Origin: Rhodopseudomonas sp. AAP120
GTDB taxonomy: Bacteria > Pseudomonadota > Alphaproteobacteria > Rhizobiales > Xanthobacteraceae
Direction: 5' to 3'
Length of the DNA: 42,335 nucleotides
Assembly (NCBI RefSeq): GCF_001295845.1
Contig: NZ_LJIC01000134.1
Coordinates: forward strand, 1 to 42,335
In this document: in pieces, positions 34,342-42,109 of the stretch
Layout: each line of letters opens with the position of its first letter
Numbering within the stretch: position 1 is the stretch's first letter
Notes under the pieces: generated by a model
The model's input: the letters and a program-made list of their open reading frames with translations, nothing else
Databases searched by the model: none
Told to the model about the DNA's origin: nothing
Program-made: the position numbers and the translations under genes

Positions 34342-35038
34342 TCATGAAGGATCTTTCCTAATGACCTGGAGTGTGTGAAGGGCGATCATGCGCTCTTCAT
34401 CGGTGGGTATGACGAGGATTGCTACGGGGCTGTCGGGCGTCGATATCCGCAGAGCGCTGTCGCGATTGGTCGCCTCGTCGATCCGAAGGCCAGCCCAAGC
34501 GAGCCGGCCGCAGATCCGGTGGCGCACATCGGCGTGGTTCTCGCCGATGCCGGCGGTGAACACGAAGGCATCGAGTCCGCTGAGCGAGGCGATGAGGCCG
34601 CCCGCCTCACGCGCTGCCCTCCAGCAGAAAAGTTCGATCGCTTCCTCGGCCTCGGGGCCGCCACTAGCCGATAATGTGCGCATGTCACTGGAGATTCCAG
34701 ACACGCCCAGCAGCCCCGACTTCCGGTAGAGGAGATCCTCGACCTCCGCCGCGGACATTCCGAGCTGCGTCTGGAGATGAAGCACAACGCCGGGATCGAT
34801 GGCGCCGCAGCGGGTTCCCATCATGAGCCCGTCGAGCGCGGTGAAGCCCATGGTGGAGTCGATGCTTTTGCCGGCGCGCATCGCGCACAGGCTGGCGCCG
34901 TTGCCGAGATGAGCCGCGATCACCCGGCCGGCAGCGAGCACAGGATCAATCTCACGCAGGCGCCGCGCGATATATTCGTATGACAGACCGTGGAAGCCGT
35001 AGCGCCGAATGCCCTGCTCATGGAAGGCGCGCGGAAGG
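34342..35038 (-). pseudogene. ackA: Acetate kinase, 5'-truncated at the breakpoint
   Basis: The last 230 or so residues of acetate kinase (about 400 in full) are intact: [63 protein letters not shown] and [11 protein letters not shown]. The frame runs to 35079, but codons beyond about 35038 belong to the traG side. The missing N-terminal third carries the ATP/acetate-fold start (LVLNAGSSS), the catalytic Arg corresponding to Arg91 and the Asp corresponding to Asp148 of the Methanosarcina enzyme, so this copy should be inactive. Acetate kinase makes ATP from acetyl phosphate, the product of phosphoketolase found in the same block. It sits upstream of the export operon on the same strand. Confidence 0.85.
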
Positions 35039-35042
35039 GGCA
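35038..35042. other. Breakpoint joining ackA and traG head to head
   Basis: To the left, - strand codons read as acetate kinase up to LPRAF (about 35037). To the right, + strand codons read as TraG from SFVKEN (about 35042). Both genes lack their 5' parts. No insertion sequence or long repeat was recognised at the join. Confidence 0.75.
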
Positions 35043-35827
35043 GCTTCGTGAAGGAGAATGTCGCCTCGTTCGTCAACATGACACCCGAGACCTTCAGCGG
35101 CGTCTATGCCAATGCGGTCAAGGAGACGCATTGGCTATCTTATGAGAACTATGCGGCGCTGGTGTCGGGCCGCAGCTTCTCGACCGACGAGCTGGCGGCT
35201 GGAACGATGGATGTGTTCATCAACGTCGACTTGAAGACGCTGGAGAACCATCCGGGGTTGGCGCGCCTCATCATCGGCTCGTTGATGAACGCGATCTATA
35301 ACCGCGCGGGCGCGGTGGCCGGCCGCACGCTGTTCCTGCTCGATGAAGTGGCGCGGCTTGGGTTCCTGCGCGTCCTCGAGACCGCGCGTGACGCCGGACG
35401 CAAATATGGCATCACCCTTCTGATGCTGTTCCAGTCGATCGGCCAGATGCGCGAGGTCTATGGCGGCCGCGACGCCGCATCGAAGTGGTTCGAGTCGGCG
35501 TCCTGGATGTCGTTCAGCGCGATCAACGACCCCGAGACCGCCGAATACATCTCGCGGCGCTGCGGCGACACGACGGTCGAGGTCAGCCAGATCAGCCGCA
35601 GTTCGCAGGCCTCCGGGTCGTCGCGGACGCGCTCGCGGTTGCTGTCACGCCGGCCGCTGATCCTGCCGCACGAGATCACGCAGATGCGCGGCGACGAGCA
35701 GATCGTGTTCACGGCCGGCAACCCGCCGCTGCGGTGCGGACGCGCGATCTATTTCCGGCGCAAGGACATGACCGCCTGTGTTGCCAGCAACAGGTTCGCG
35801 CCCACGGGCGGGCGGCGATCGGCATAA
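35042..35827 (+). pseudogene. traG: VirD4/TraG coupling protein, 5'-truncated
   Basis: About 260 residues corresponding to the C-terminal half of a VirD4-type coupling ATPase. Seen are [20 protein letters not shown], then DVFINVDLKTLENHPGLARL, the Walker B-type LFLLDEVARLGFLRVLETAR, LLMLFQSIGQMREVYGG, and the end LRCGRAIYFRRKDM. The membrane anchor and Walker A half are missing, cut off by the breakpoint. Coupling proteins bring the relaxosome to the secretion channel, so without them the element cannot transfer itself. The frame continues upstream by chance through acetate-kinase DNA to 35009, so a short fusion product is possible but should not work. The following nuclease gene matches the usual neighbour in this ICE type. 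Confidence 0.87.
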
Positions 35828-35893
35828 TCGCACAGAAGGCGAATCAACGGATGCGAAGGGTGCGGACGTGACGGGACGGGAGGAACAGCGCAG

Positions 35894-36412
35894 GTGAGGA
35901 TCGGCGGACCTGGCAGAGGATCGACAGCCTATGACGTCGGCACGCGGCTTGTGATTGCGGCGTTGGTGATCGCCGGTGTCACGGCGTGGATGTTTCATTC
36001 TCGCGACGGCAGTCTGTCGGAAGCGCCGGTGACGCGCGGCGCGACGTCCGAACAGACGGTGGCCGTCACGTTCTCGATCTGCGGCGCTGGCCGGCGAACC
36101 GATTGCGTCGTCGACGGCGATACGTTCTGGTTCCGCGGCGAGAAAATCCGGATCGCCGACATCGATACGCCCGAGCTGAGCCCGCCGCGCTGCCAGCGCG
36201 AGGCCGAGCTTGGCGAGGCGGCGCAGCGGCGGTTGCAGGCGCTGCTGAATGCGGGCCCGTTCACGCTCGTCGCCGCCACGCGCGACCAAGATCAATATGG
36301 TCGCAAGCTCCGTACGGTCTCCCGCGGCGGCCGCTCCCTCGGTGACGTGCTTGTCGCCGAAGGCTTGGCGCGGCGGTGGAACGGCCCCCGGCAGAGCTGG
36401 TGCGGCGGTTGA
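35894..36412 (+). CDS. Membrane-anchored thermonuclease (SNase-like) of the ICE
   Basis: 172 residues from GTG at 35894, 66 bases after traG. One N-terminal membrane segment (RLVIAALVIAGVTAWMF) leads to a staphylococcal-nuclease domain. Catalytic residues are placed as in the family: Arg in KIRIADIDTPEL, Glu in LGEAAQRRL, Arg in DQYGRKLRTV; a metal Asp is in CVVDGDTF. The domain is about 105 residues, shorter than secreted SNases. Genes of this kind often follow traG in alphaproteobacterial ICEs and may help process DNA in the periplasm, but their role is unproven. Confidence 0.87.
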   Translation: MRIGGPGRGSTAYDVGTRLVIAALVIAGVTAWMFHSRDGSLSEAPVTRGATSEQTVAVTFSICGAGRRTDCVVDGDTFWFRGEKIRIADIDTPELSPPRCQREAELGEAAQRRLQALLNAGPFTLVAATRDQDQYGRKLRTVSRGGRSLGDVLVAEGLARRWNGPRQSWCGG

Positions 36413-36492
36413 CTGCCGAAGCACCGGCTCGTGCTTCAGCTTCGGTGTTGCCTGTGGCTGGAATGCCGAACGGCAACCCCGCTCGCAACCGA

Positions 36493-37419
36493 TCAGTCTG
36501 CCGCACGCCTGCCCGCAACGAGGTAGAACAGGCCTCCGCCCGCCGTGTGCCACCGGCGTTCCTGCACCGATGCGACGATCTCTTGATCGTGATTAAGATA
36601 GTCGTGCCAGGCTGCGTCAAAGAACGCTTCTGATCCTCCGCCTGCAATGACATTGACGCGCATTTCTTCGCGATCGTAGGGTCCGATGCCGTCGGCGCGC
36701 CAGCGCGCCAGCGCATCGAAGCCCGCGATTTCACCGGGGCTGGAATAGGGTGGATAGCTGGCACTCGCTCTGTCGGAGAGCCACACCCTGACGTCCTCGA
36801 GACCGAGGCGGGCGAACATGCCCGGTAGCTTTTCGCCGACGAATTCTGCGCCTTTGCCAAGTCGCGCTCGACCAAGGACATAGCGCCATGCCAACTCCGA
36901 GAGCCGGATCAGGCGCTCCGGCGGTTGCTCGCCCATGAGTCCGCTGAACGGGAAGCGCGCGACGAGATTGTTCGGCTCGGCGCACAGCACCAGGCCACCT
37001 GGCCGGGTGATGCGAACCAACTCCTCAAGAGCCTGCTCCGGGTGTTGGAGGTGGAGAAGCAGCGTTTGACAGGTCGCCATGTCGAACGCGCGATCAGGCA
37101 AGGGCAGATTGGTCGCCTCACCCACCAGCGCGGTAATCGAGGTGGGATCGGTGGCCAACGTGCGCAATCGAGAGAGATAGTCGATGACATGGCTTTGTTC
37201 GCGATCGATACCAACAAGACCGGCGCCGATCGCAAGATGCGGATAAAGCAGGGCGCTCCAATGGCCCACACCGCAGCCTATGTCGGCGACATCGGCGACG
37301 GCGCCGAGATTGAGGCGGTGAGCGACCAATTCGAGAAAATCTGAATTCCAGAAATAGTCGCGTTCCTTGCCGAAGAACTCGGAGGAATGCGGTCTTATAG
37401 ACTTATTCGGTTTGGACAT
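36493..37419 (-). CDS. Class I SAM-dependent methyltransferase
   Basis: 308 residues from ATG at 37419. The SAM-binding motif VADIGCGVGHWSALL is at about residues 44-58, followed by GIDREQSHVIDYL (acidic loop), ATNLPLPDRAFDMATCQTLL and RITRPGGLVLCAEPNN. This is a Methyltransf_11-type fold with a C-terminal extension of about 130 residues. The substrate is not indicated; it could be a small molecule or a quinone precursor. It is opposed to the nuclease gene and to the next ICE gene, so it is probably a cargo gene. Many ICEs carry such stand-alone methyltransferases. It is not a DNA methylase: no NPPY or PC motif is present. Confidence 0.88.
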   Translation of the reverse strand: MSKPNKSIRPHSSEFFGKERDYFWNSDFLELVAHRLNLGAVADVADIGCGVGHWSALLYPHLAIGAGLVGIDREQSHVIDYLSRLRTLATDPTSITALVGEATNLPLPDRAFDMATCQTLLLHLQHPEQALEELVRITRPGGLVLCAEPNNLVARFPFSGLMGEQPPERLIRLSELAWRYVLGRARLGKGAEFVGEKLPGMFARLGLEDVRVWLSDRASASYPPYSSPGEIAGFDALARWRADGIGPYDREEMRVNVIAGGGSEAFFDAAWHDYLNHDQEIVASVQERRWHTAGGGLFYLVAGRRAAD

Positions 37420-37687
37420 GCGTATCCCCATGACAAAGTTCGCGCGCAAGCGTGCGCGCTGGATGATTTCGGATGGGGATCGACCTCACATATGATTCCC
37501 TCTAGCACGCCGTACCTTGAAGATCGACTGCGAGTGCCGCCTTTGTGGCCGACGTTAAAGGGATCATATCGCCAGCGCTGCTCGTCTACCCCGCAGGGCC
37601 AGCCACATGGATCAACCTGGACGGTCGAAATTCAGCTATCCCAATTTAGCCCGTCCTGTGGCATTTTCGGCCTGATCAGAGGACACA

Positions 37688-38089
37688 ATGCCAAACCGGA
37701 TTACGCTCGACCCCAAGCTGCCGAAGGCCTTCGACGCGACCCCCAACGACGCACGAAGCAAGACGCAGCTCGATGCATGGTGGGATCGTCCCTATGGCGT
37801 CACGCTGTCGGATGGCCGCATCGAGGTCCGGTGCCTGAATGGCGGCGCGTGGGACCGCTCGACTCATCTCGGTATTGCAGACGATTATGACGCGGCCTGC
37901 GCCTTGGCCGAAGCCAAGCAAGCGGAATGGCTGAAGTTCCGCGAGCGCCCGTGCCTTTTGTTCGACGAAGGTCAGGTCCTGGTGATGCGGCAGGCCCAAC
38001 GGCCGGACGAAGCGCAGCAGCAGCTCGCGGCGTTCCCCTCCGCGGACGCCGCGAACGCCTATCTTCGTGCGAACTTCCCCGAAGTGTAA
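37688..38089 (+). CDS. Hypothetical ICE protein
   Basis: 133 residues beginning MPNRITLDPKLPKAFDATPN, with a predicted mixed alpha/beta fold (PYGVTLSDGRIEVRCLNGGA, DDYDAACALAEAKQAEW) and a C-terminal helix DAANAYLRANFPEV. No membrane segment and no motif. I recognise the type as a recurrent small gene near traG in alphaproteobacterial ICEs and plasmids, without known function. The ATG follows AGAGGACACA, a fair ribosome-binding site. Neighbouring frames are shadows. Confidence 0.7.
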   Translation: MPNRITLDPKLPKAFDATPNDARSKTQLDAWWDRPYGVTLSDGRIEVRCLNGGAWDRSTHLGIADDYDAACALAEAKQAEWLKFRERPCLLFDEGQVLVMRQAQRPDEAQQQLAAFPSADAANAYLRANFPEV

Positions 38090-38324
38090 CCGCGATAGCG
38101 GGGCACCTGCCGTCCCAAGTTCGCGAGAGGATCGTCACCCGAATGGGCGGAGACCGCGCAGCGGGCTCCGTGAGCGAAGCGAATAGAGCCGTCCGCCGAA
38201 GGCGGCTCGCCCAACACGTCATGCCAAGCGCATCGGGGTTCCATCATGATTTTGAATCACTGGCGGACGATCGATTCGATCTCCTGATTGGACATCATGA
38301 TGGTGACGGAGCGAGACTCGGCAG

Positions 38325-38570
38325 ATGATCGAGGACCGCTCCACACCCACGCTGCTTCGCCGGATTGATCCTTCGCGCAACATGGCGCGGTTCTATGCCC
38401 TCAGCATCGAGCCGTCGCTGTTCGGCGCCGCTGCGCTGGTCCGGGAATGGGGCCGGATCGGCGCCCGCGGCCGGCGGCGGATCGAACTCTTTGGGCGCAG
38501 AGAAGAAGCGGAAGCGGCATTCAATCGGATCGAAAGCCGCAAGCGCCGCCGCGGCTACGTCGATCGGTGA
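38325..38570 (+). CDS. WGR-domain protein
   Basis: 81 residues consisting of one WGR domain: RFYALSIEPSLFG, then the motif LVREWGRIGARGRRRIELFG that names the domain, and EAEAAFNRIESRKRRRGY at the end. WGR domains occur in PARPs and in the MolR-like bacterial proteins and are thought to bind nucleic acid. Single-domain WGR proteins are frequent on alphaproteobacterial plasmids and ICEs. ATG at 38325 follows GGCAG. The long 235-base gap upstream contains only a small inverted repeat (about 38186-38210). Confidence 0.88.
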   Translation: MIEDRSTPTLLRRIDPSRNMARFYALSIEPSLFGAAALVREWGRIGARGRRRIELFGRREEAEAAFNRIESRKRRRGYVDR

Positions 38571-38716
38571 CGTGAGTGGTCGGTTCGCGCTCAGAGGCCA
38601 TGTCTCCATGTCCCGCATGGATGTCGGTCAGAAGAATCCCATCAGCCAGCGATTGACATCAATCGCGCGGTGAGCGTCCTTTCAGCAATGTGGTCTGGCA
38701 AAGGAGACGCTGCGAT

Positions 38717-38905
38717 ATGCCGACGATTCAGCTTTCTGCCACGCCCAAAGGCAACGGCTATCAGGCGACCGTGACATTCCCCGACGGCGTCTCGATCAGT
38801 TCGCAGGAAACCTATCCGACGATCGCGGAAGCCCTCACCGCCGCGGCACGCAAGCTGCTCGACATGCCCGAGCGTTTGGCGACGCTCGATCGAACAGGCG
38901 CGTAA
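38717..38905 (+). CDS. Small hypothetical ICE protein
   Basis: 62 residues from ATG at 38717 (AGGAGACGC just upstream). It reads MPTIQLSATPKGNGYQATVT and then a helix PTIAEALTAAARKLLD, suggesting a small alpha/beta protein. No family was recognised. It directly abuts the convergent DUF4326 gene, the stops touching at 38905/38906. Confidence 0.6.
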   Translation: MPTIQLSATPKGNGYQATVTFPDGVSISSQETYPTIAEALTAAARKLLDMPERLATLDRTGA

Positions 38906-39175
38906 TCAGCGCCTGTTGGCGAGGTCGATCAGCACGTCGCCGTGGCATGCGAGCGGCGCGCACCAGCAGACGAGATCGCGGCCGCGCAGCTCCTCGAGCG
39001 CGTTCATCAGCGCGGGCTGCGTGACGATCCACGCGCGATACTTCGCGACGACCTCGGCGCGCGAGCCGTCGCGCCCGATGACGAACGGGTTGCCCCATTT
39101 GCTCGGGCGTCCGATATAGACGCGCGTCGCGCTCGCGTGCTTGCCGACCTGTCGCGCGTTCAAGACCTTGCACAT
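38906..39175 (-). CDS. DUF4326 protein
   Basis: 89 residues. The DUF4326 pattern is clear: [18 protein letters not shown] near residue 20 and [18 protein letters not shown] at about 65-82, with the Cys/His group CWC...CH. The function is unknown; conserved Cys/His suggests a metal or nucleotide site. The gene is common in phages and mobile elements. Its leader and first codons are repeated, inverted, at about 40171-40193 next to the ArdC gene. Confidence 0.9.
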   Translation of the reverse strand: MCKVLNARQVGKHASATRVYIGRPSKWGNPFVIGRDGSRAEVVAKYRAWIVTQPALMNALEELRGRDLVCWCAPLACHGDVLIDLANRR

Positions 39176-39202
39176 GATCGTTCTCCTTTCCGCTCACGAG
39201 CG

Positions 39203-39228
39203 AAGGCCCCGCCGCGCGGCGGGGCCTT
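39203..39228. terminator. GC-rich palindrome, likely terminator/attenuator (copy 1)
   Basis: A 26-base perfect palindrome built of AAGGCCCC, GCCGCGCGGC and GGGGCCTT lies between the DUF736 stop (39242) and the DUF4326 start (39175). A strong hairpin is expected in either RNA. The trailing T-run is short (CTTCTT on the + strand), so it may act as an attenuator or RNA stabiliser rather than a full terminator. An identical copy lies at 40131-40156. Confidence 0.6.
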
Positions 39229-39241
39229 CTTGCGTGACCGC

Positions 39242-39556
39242 TCAGTCGCGGTTCGGGCGGGACCAGATGAGCGAGTGGCCTTCCTCGCCTTCCACCTCGA
39301 CCAGCGTGGCGTAGATGGGCGCTGCGAAGCTCGGGTCGTCGAGCTTGACCGAGAGATAGTCGCGGCTCGACTCCTGGGACTTCTTCTTCCACGCGGCGCC
39401 GAACTCGATGGCGCCCGCGAAGATCCGGAAGTCCGGGGCCTTCTCCGAGGTGCGCTCGGCGGCGACGATCTTCGCCTTGACGGTGCCGAGGGCGAGGGTC
39501 TTGACGGTGCCCACGAAGCCGTTGCCGTTCACGGTGAAGTTGCCGATGGTGGCCAT
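39242..39556 (-). CDS. DUF736 protein
   Basis: 104 residues from ATG at 39556, with GAGGACAC upstream. The DUF736 hallmark [20 protein letters not shown] is at the start, followed by [20 protein letters not shown] and [23 protein letters not shown]736 proteins are near-universal small genes of alphaproteobacterial conjugative plasmids and ICEs; the function is unknown and single-strand DNA binding has been suggested. The frame runs 27 codons further upstream without conserved content. Confidence 0.95.
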   Translation of the reverse strand: MATIGNFTVNGNGFVGTVKTLALGTVKAKIVAAERTSEKAPDFRIFAGAIEFGAAWKKKSQESSRDYLSVKLDDPSFAAPIYATLVEVEGEEGHSLIWSRPNRD

Positions 39557-40130
39557 GTTCGTGTCCTCTTTCGTTTCTCGGGCCGCGACCATCGCGACCT
39601 CGATGGCTGTCGTTGACCGGAGGCGATCGGGCCGCACCCGAAGGGCCGCAACGCAGTGGAGGACGGCCAGGGCGAGGCTTTCTTGTCTCGCGAGGAATGG
39701 GCGCGCAGCGACCAGGGGAAGAAAGCTGAGAACGGCCGTTGCGGACTTGAGATCGAGGCGGAGCGCAGCGACGACGGCCTTCGGTCAGACATGCCAAATC
39801 GAGGACGCAGTGGCGCGTCAGACCGAACGGTGGGGACACGACGAGCTGCCGGCACACCACACCGCACGGCGGCGGCGTCCCGGCGCCGGATGAAAGACCC
39901 TCCCGCACACCGCGCAAGGTCTCGCGCCGCCGACCACCACGAGACACCGGACAGCCGATCTGCGAGGCGACCGGCGATCGCCGCGGGCAGAGAGTCCGGA
40001 CAGCGCAATGCCGACGTCTCGGACAGCCACGCGAACCGCCGCTGCCCCATCTCTTCGGTGCGGCTCGGTCGGGAGGGCGGAAGGACCGCTCCTCTCCGGT
40101 CGCCGGCGCAGCATGACGAAACACGCAACG

Positions 40131-40156
40131 AAGGCCCCGCCGCGCGGCGGGGCCTT
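40131..40156. terminator. GC-rich palindrome (copy 2)
   Basis: Identical in sequence to the palindrome at 39203-39228, followed on the + strand by CGTTTATTTCC. It precedes a ribosome-binding site and ATG that duplicate the DUF4326 leader in the opposite orientation. Confidence 0.55.
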
Positions 40157-40164
40157 CGTTTATT

Positions 40165-40193
40165 TCCAGACAAGGAGAACGATCATGTGCAAG
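40165..40193 (+). repeat. Inverted copy of the DUF4326 leader and first codons
   Basis: On the + strand, 40171-40193 matches the - strand DUF4326 leader and first codons (AAGGAGAACGATC, then ATGTGCAAGG) base for base over about 23 positions. A 29-codon frame from ATG 40185 to TGA 40272-40274 follows (MCKAARLACPAIDA...), running into the 3' end of the ArdC gene. It may be a duplicated regulatory leader or a truncated second copy. Confidence 0.6.
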
Positions 40194-40237
40194 GCGGCGC
40201 GCCTTGCCTGCCCTGCAATCGACGCAGCGGGACGGCA

Positions 40238-41164
40238 TCATGCCGCCTCTCGCACCATGCCAGAGTCGGGCTGAAGGCCGTGAAGATAGGCGACCGCGCG
40301 TTGCGCGTGCGCCGCCGCCGAGAAGATGAAGCGCTTGTCGTTGGATAGCACGTCCAGCCACGATGCGAGGTAGCTCGCATGGTCGGGGCGCGGCTCGAGT
40401 TCAGGCACGATGTCGAGATCGGCGCAAAGGAAACATGCGCCGAGCTCAGCGACCAGCTCCTCGCGCGCGGCCACGCTGCGATCCTTCGCGTAGCGGCTGA
40501 GGTCGCGATCGACGCGGTGCGCTGGCGCGGTCCAATGCACGCTTTCATGCGCGAGCGTCGCCGTGTAGCTCTCGGCGTCGCGAAAGCTTTCGAACGGCGG
40601 CATCTGAATGATGTCGAGCGACGGCGCAAAGAACGCCTTGTCGCCGCCGTGTCGGATGGTCGCGCCGGTATTGGCGAAAAACGCGTCGGCGTGTGCGATA
40701 CGCCGGGCCGGCGCGACGGTCGGTGCCGGACGCCCGTAATAATGATCCGGCAGGTTGTCGATCTGGTCGACGCAAAAGACGACATAGGCGCGCAAGAAGG
40801 GGATCGCGCGCTCGACCTCGTCGCCACGCTCATCGGTCTCGGTTTTCGTGATCCGATTGGCATACACGACCATCGTGCCGCTCTCGCCCTTGCGGACATG
40901 GCCGCCGAGCTCGACCGCCTGCTTGAACGTCATCCAGATCGGCGACGTGAAGCCGCGCGCAACGGCCTCCGACCAGAGCAGCACGACGTTGATTCCCTGA
41001 TAAGGCATGCCGTTGTGGCGCAGCGGGCGCGTGATGCGTCCGGCCGTGTTGGCCGCGTTCCAAGGCTGGACCCAGGGTCGCACGCCGCGTTCGAGGTCGG
41101 CGACGATGCGATCGGTGATCCGCGCATAGATATCGGCGCGGGGCTTGGTTTCCTTCCGGCTCAT
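40238..41164 (-). CDS. ardC: ArdC-type antirestriction/zincin protein
   Basis: 308 residues. The N-terminal domain (about 1-140) is the ArdC ssDNA-binding domain: DIYARITDRIVADLERGVRP and NGMPYQGINVVLLWSEA. The C-terminal domain is a zincin-like metallopeptidase with HESVH at 206-210, HExxH, and the third-ligand region AREELVAELGACFL. ArdC proteins protect incoming single-stranded DNA during conjugation and can inhibit restriction. The gene is a typical ICE or plasmid maintenance gene. The promoter should lie in 41165-41300. The tail overlaps the small + strand frame noted at 40185. Confidence 0.93.
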   Translation of the reverse strand: MSRKETKPRADIYARITDRIVADLERGVRPWVQPWNAANTAGRITRPLRHNGMPYQGINVVLLWSEAVARGFTSPIWMTFKQAVELGGHVRKGESGTMVVYANRITKTETDERGDEVERAIPFLRAYVVFCVDQIDNLPDHYYGRPAPTVAPARRIAHADAFFANTGATIRHGGDKAFFAPSLDIIQMPPFESFRDAESYTATLAHESVHWTAPAHRVDRDLSRYAKDRSVAAREELVAELGACFLCADLDIVPELEPRPDHASYLASWLDVLSNDKRFIFSAAAHAQRAVAYLHGLQPDSGMVREAA

Positions 41165-41443
41165 GATTCAAACCTCCGTTTGGGGGCCGCGCCTATCGCG
41201 GCCCGTCACGGCGGTCCGCGGCGGAGGTCCGCGGGGCCGCGCATCCGGTCGTGAAAATGTGCCGCGTGACGATGGAGACGCCGGGCCGGAACGTCAGTGG
41301 AGGACGGCGCAGCCGTTGCGCTGCCGCGCGGGCCGGAGCATGGACCGAAAGCCGCGACGGGCCGCGACAGGCGCTTCACGTCGATTCATTTTCTATTTGC
41401 GTAATTCTCTTGCAGCGTTTGCGCGGCGGCGGCGCGCGACATG
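41165..41443. other. Upstream region of ardC
   Basis: About 280 bases to the terminator, no gene recognised. CAAACGGAGG-like sequence just before the ArdC start (on the - strand GGAGGTTTGAATC) is a strong ribosome-binding site. A less GC-rich stretch around 41385-41415 may hold a promoter. The + strand frames here are GC shadows. Confidence 0.45.
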
Positions 41444-41472
41444 AAAAAGGCCGGCCCTGAAGGGGCCGGCCG
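41444..41472 (-). terminator. Intrinsic terminator of the 41522-42109 gene
   Basis: On the - strand, GGCCGGCCCC/T-rich loop/AGGGCCGGCC is followed by TTTTT (complement of 41444-41448): a stem of about 10 GC-rich pairs with a classical U-tract, 50 bases past the stop codon of the upstream hypothetical gene. Confidence 0.88.
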
Positions 41473-41494
41473 GCATTGGATGATAGTGGAAGAA

Positions 41495-41514
41495 GGCGGG
41501 GCCGAAGCCCCGCC
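41495..41514 (-). terminator. UUCG-tetraloop hairpin before the main terminator
   Basis: On the - strand GGCGGGGC-TTCG-GCCCCGCC forms an 8-pair stem closed by a UUCG tetraloop, unusually stable, only eight bases past the stop of the 41522 gene. With the next hairpin it makes a tandem 3' structure that should both stop transcription and protect the mRNA end. Confidence 0.7.
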
Positions 41515-41521
41515 AGCGGCG

Positions 41522-42109
41522 TCAGCCGAACGCCGCCATCTGCACCTCTGCCGCCTTGCGGCTGACGGTCTCGCCGGGCTGCTCGGACTGACGCTCGAAC
41601 GGCTTCCAGCTCTCGCCGACGACGTGTTCGTAAGCCGCCACGGCGCCCTCGGCTGCCATGCGCAGCGCGTGGGCTTGAAGGGCGACCTCAGCGGCGAACT
41701 CGCGCTTGCGCTGTGCCGCCGAGTCGAAGCCGACCGGACCATCGAGGTCCGCGTCGCGCGCATCGTTGGCGAGTCGCGCCGTGGCTTCGCGCGCTTCGGT
41801 GACAGCGCGACTGTAGAACTGCCCAGCGCCGTGCGCGGAGCCGACATACGACCCGACGATGCGCTGCAGGTGGATCTGCATGGCGCGTTCGCTGAGGCCT
41901 TCGTTGAGCGCGTCGGCGGTTTCGACGATGAGCCGCTGGTGCAGATCGCGGATGCCGTCGCTGTCGAGGACGGTGAGGCCGAAGCTCTCCGCGATGCGGG
42001 TGGCTTGCGCGGCGTCCGGGCAAACGAGCCGGATCATTTCGAGGGTAGTGCCGCGACGGAGCGGGACGACGCGGGCGCTGGTGCGGGGTGCGCGGGCGGT
42101 TTTGGTCAT
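41522..42109 (-). CDS. Hypothetical ICE protein
   Basis: 195 residues from ATG at 42109; upstream codons to 42253 are arginine/proline-rich and probably not translated. It starts MTKTARAPRTSARVVPLRRG, a basic N-terminus, then mostly helices (GTTLEMIRLVCPDAAQATRI, DSDGIRDLHQRLIVETADAL, GLSERAMQIHLQRIVGSYVG) and a C-terminal Ala/Glu-rich helix pair. No membrane segment. I recognise the type as a common unnamed gene on alphaproteobacterial ICEs near ardC; a DNA-binding or replication-accessory role is possible but unsupported. Two hairpins follow its stop. Confidence 0.72.
   Translation of the reverse strand: MTKTARAPRTSARVVPLRRGTTLEMIRLVCPDAAQATRIAESFGLTVLDSDGIRDLHQRLIVETADALNEGLSERAMQIHLQRIVGSYVGSAHGAGQFYSRAVTEAREATARLANDARDADLDGPVGFDSAAQRKREFAAEVALQAHALRMAAEGAVAAYEHVVGESWKPFERQSEQPGETVSRKAAEVQMAAFG

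Larger units (their letters stand above)
39557..40237. other. Gap between DUF736 and ArdC genes, with one doubtful zinc-finger frame
   Basis: About 680 bases, high GC. The only suggestive frame is 39818-40114 (-), which contains PCAVCGRVFHPAPGRRRRAV then WCAG, a CxxC...C pattern like small zinc-ribbon proteins; the rest is arginine-rich and unconvincing. Long overlapping frames on both strands appear to be GC artefacts. The copy 2 palindrome and a leader-like sequence occupy 40131-40193. Confidence 0.4.

Noticed and set aside
35645-36553. Long - strand frame opposite traG and the thermonuclease
   Set aside because: The + strand genes carry catalytic motifs; the antisense protein is low-complexity.
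38835-40361. 508-codon - strand frame across DUF4326 and DUF736
   Set aside because: It runs out of frame through two recognised genes and two hairpins; an artefact of high GC.
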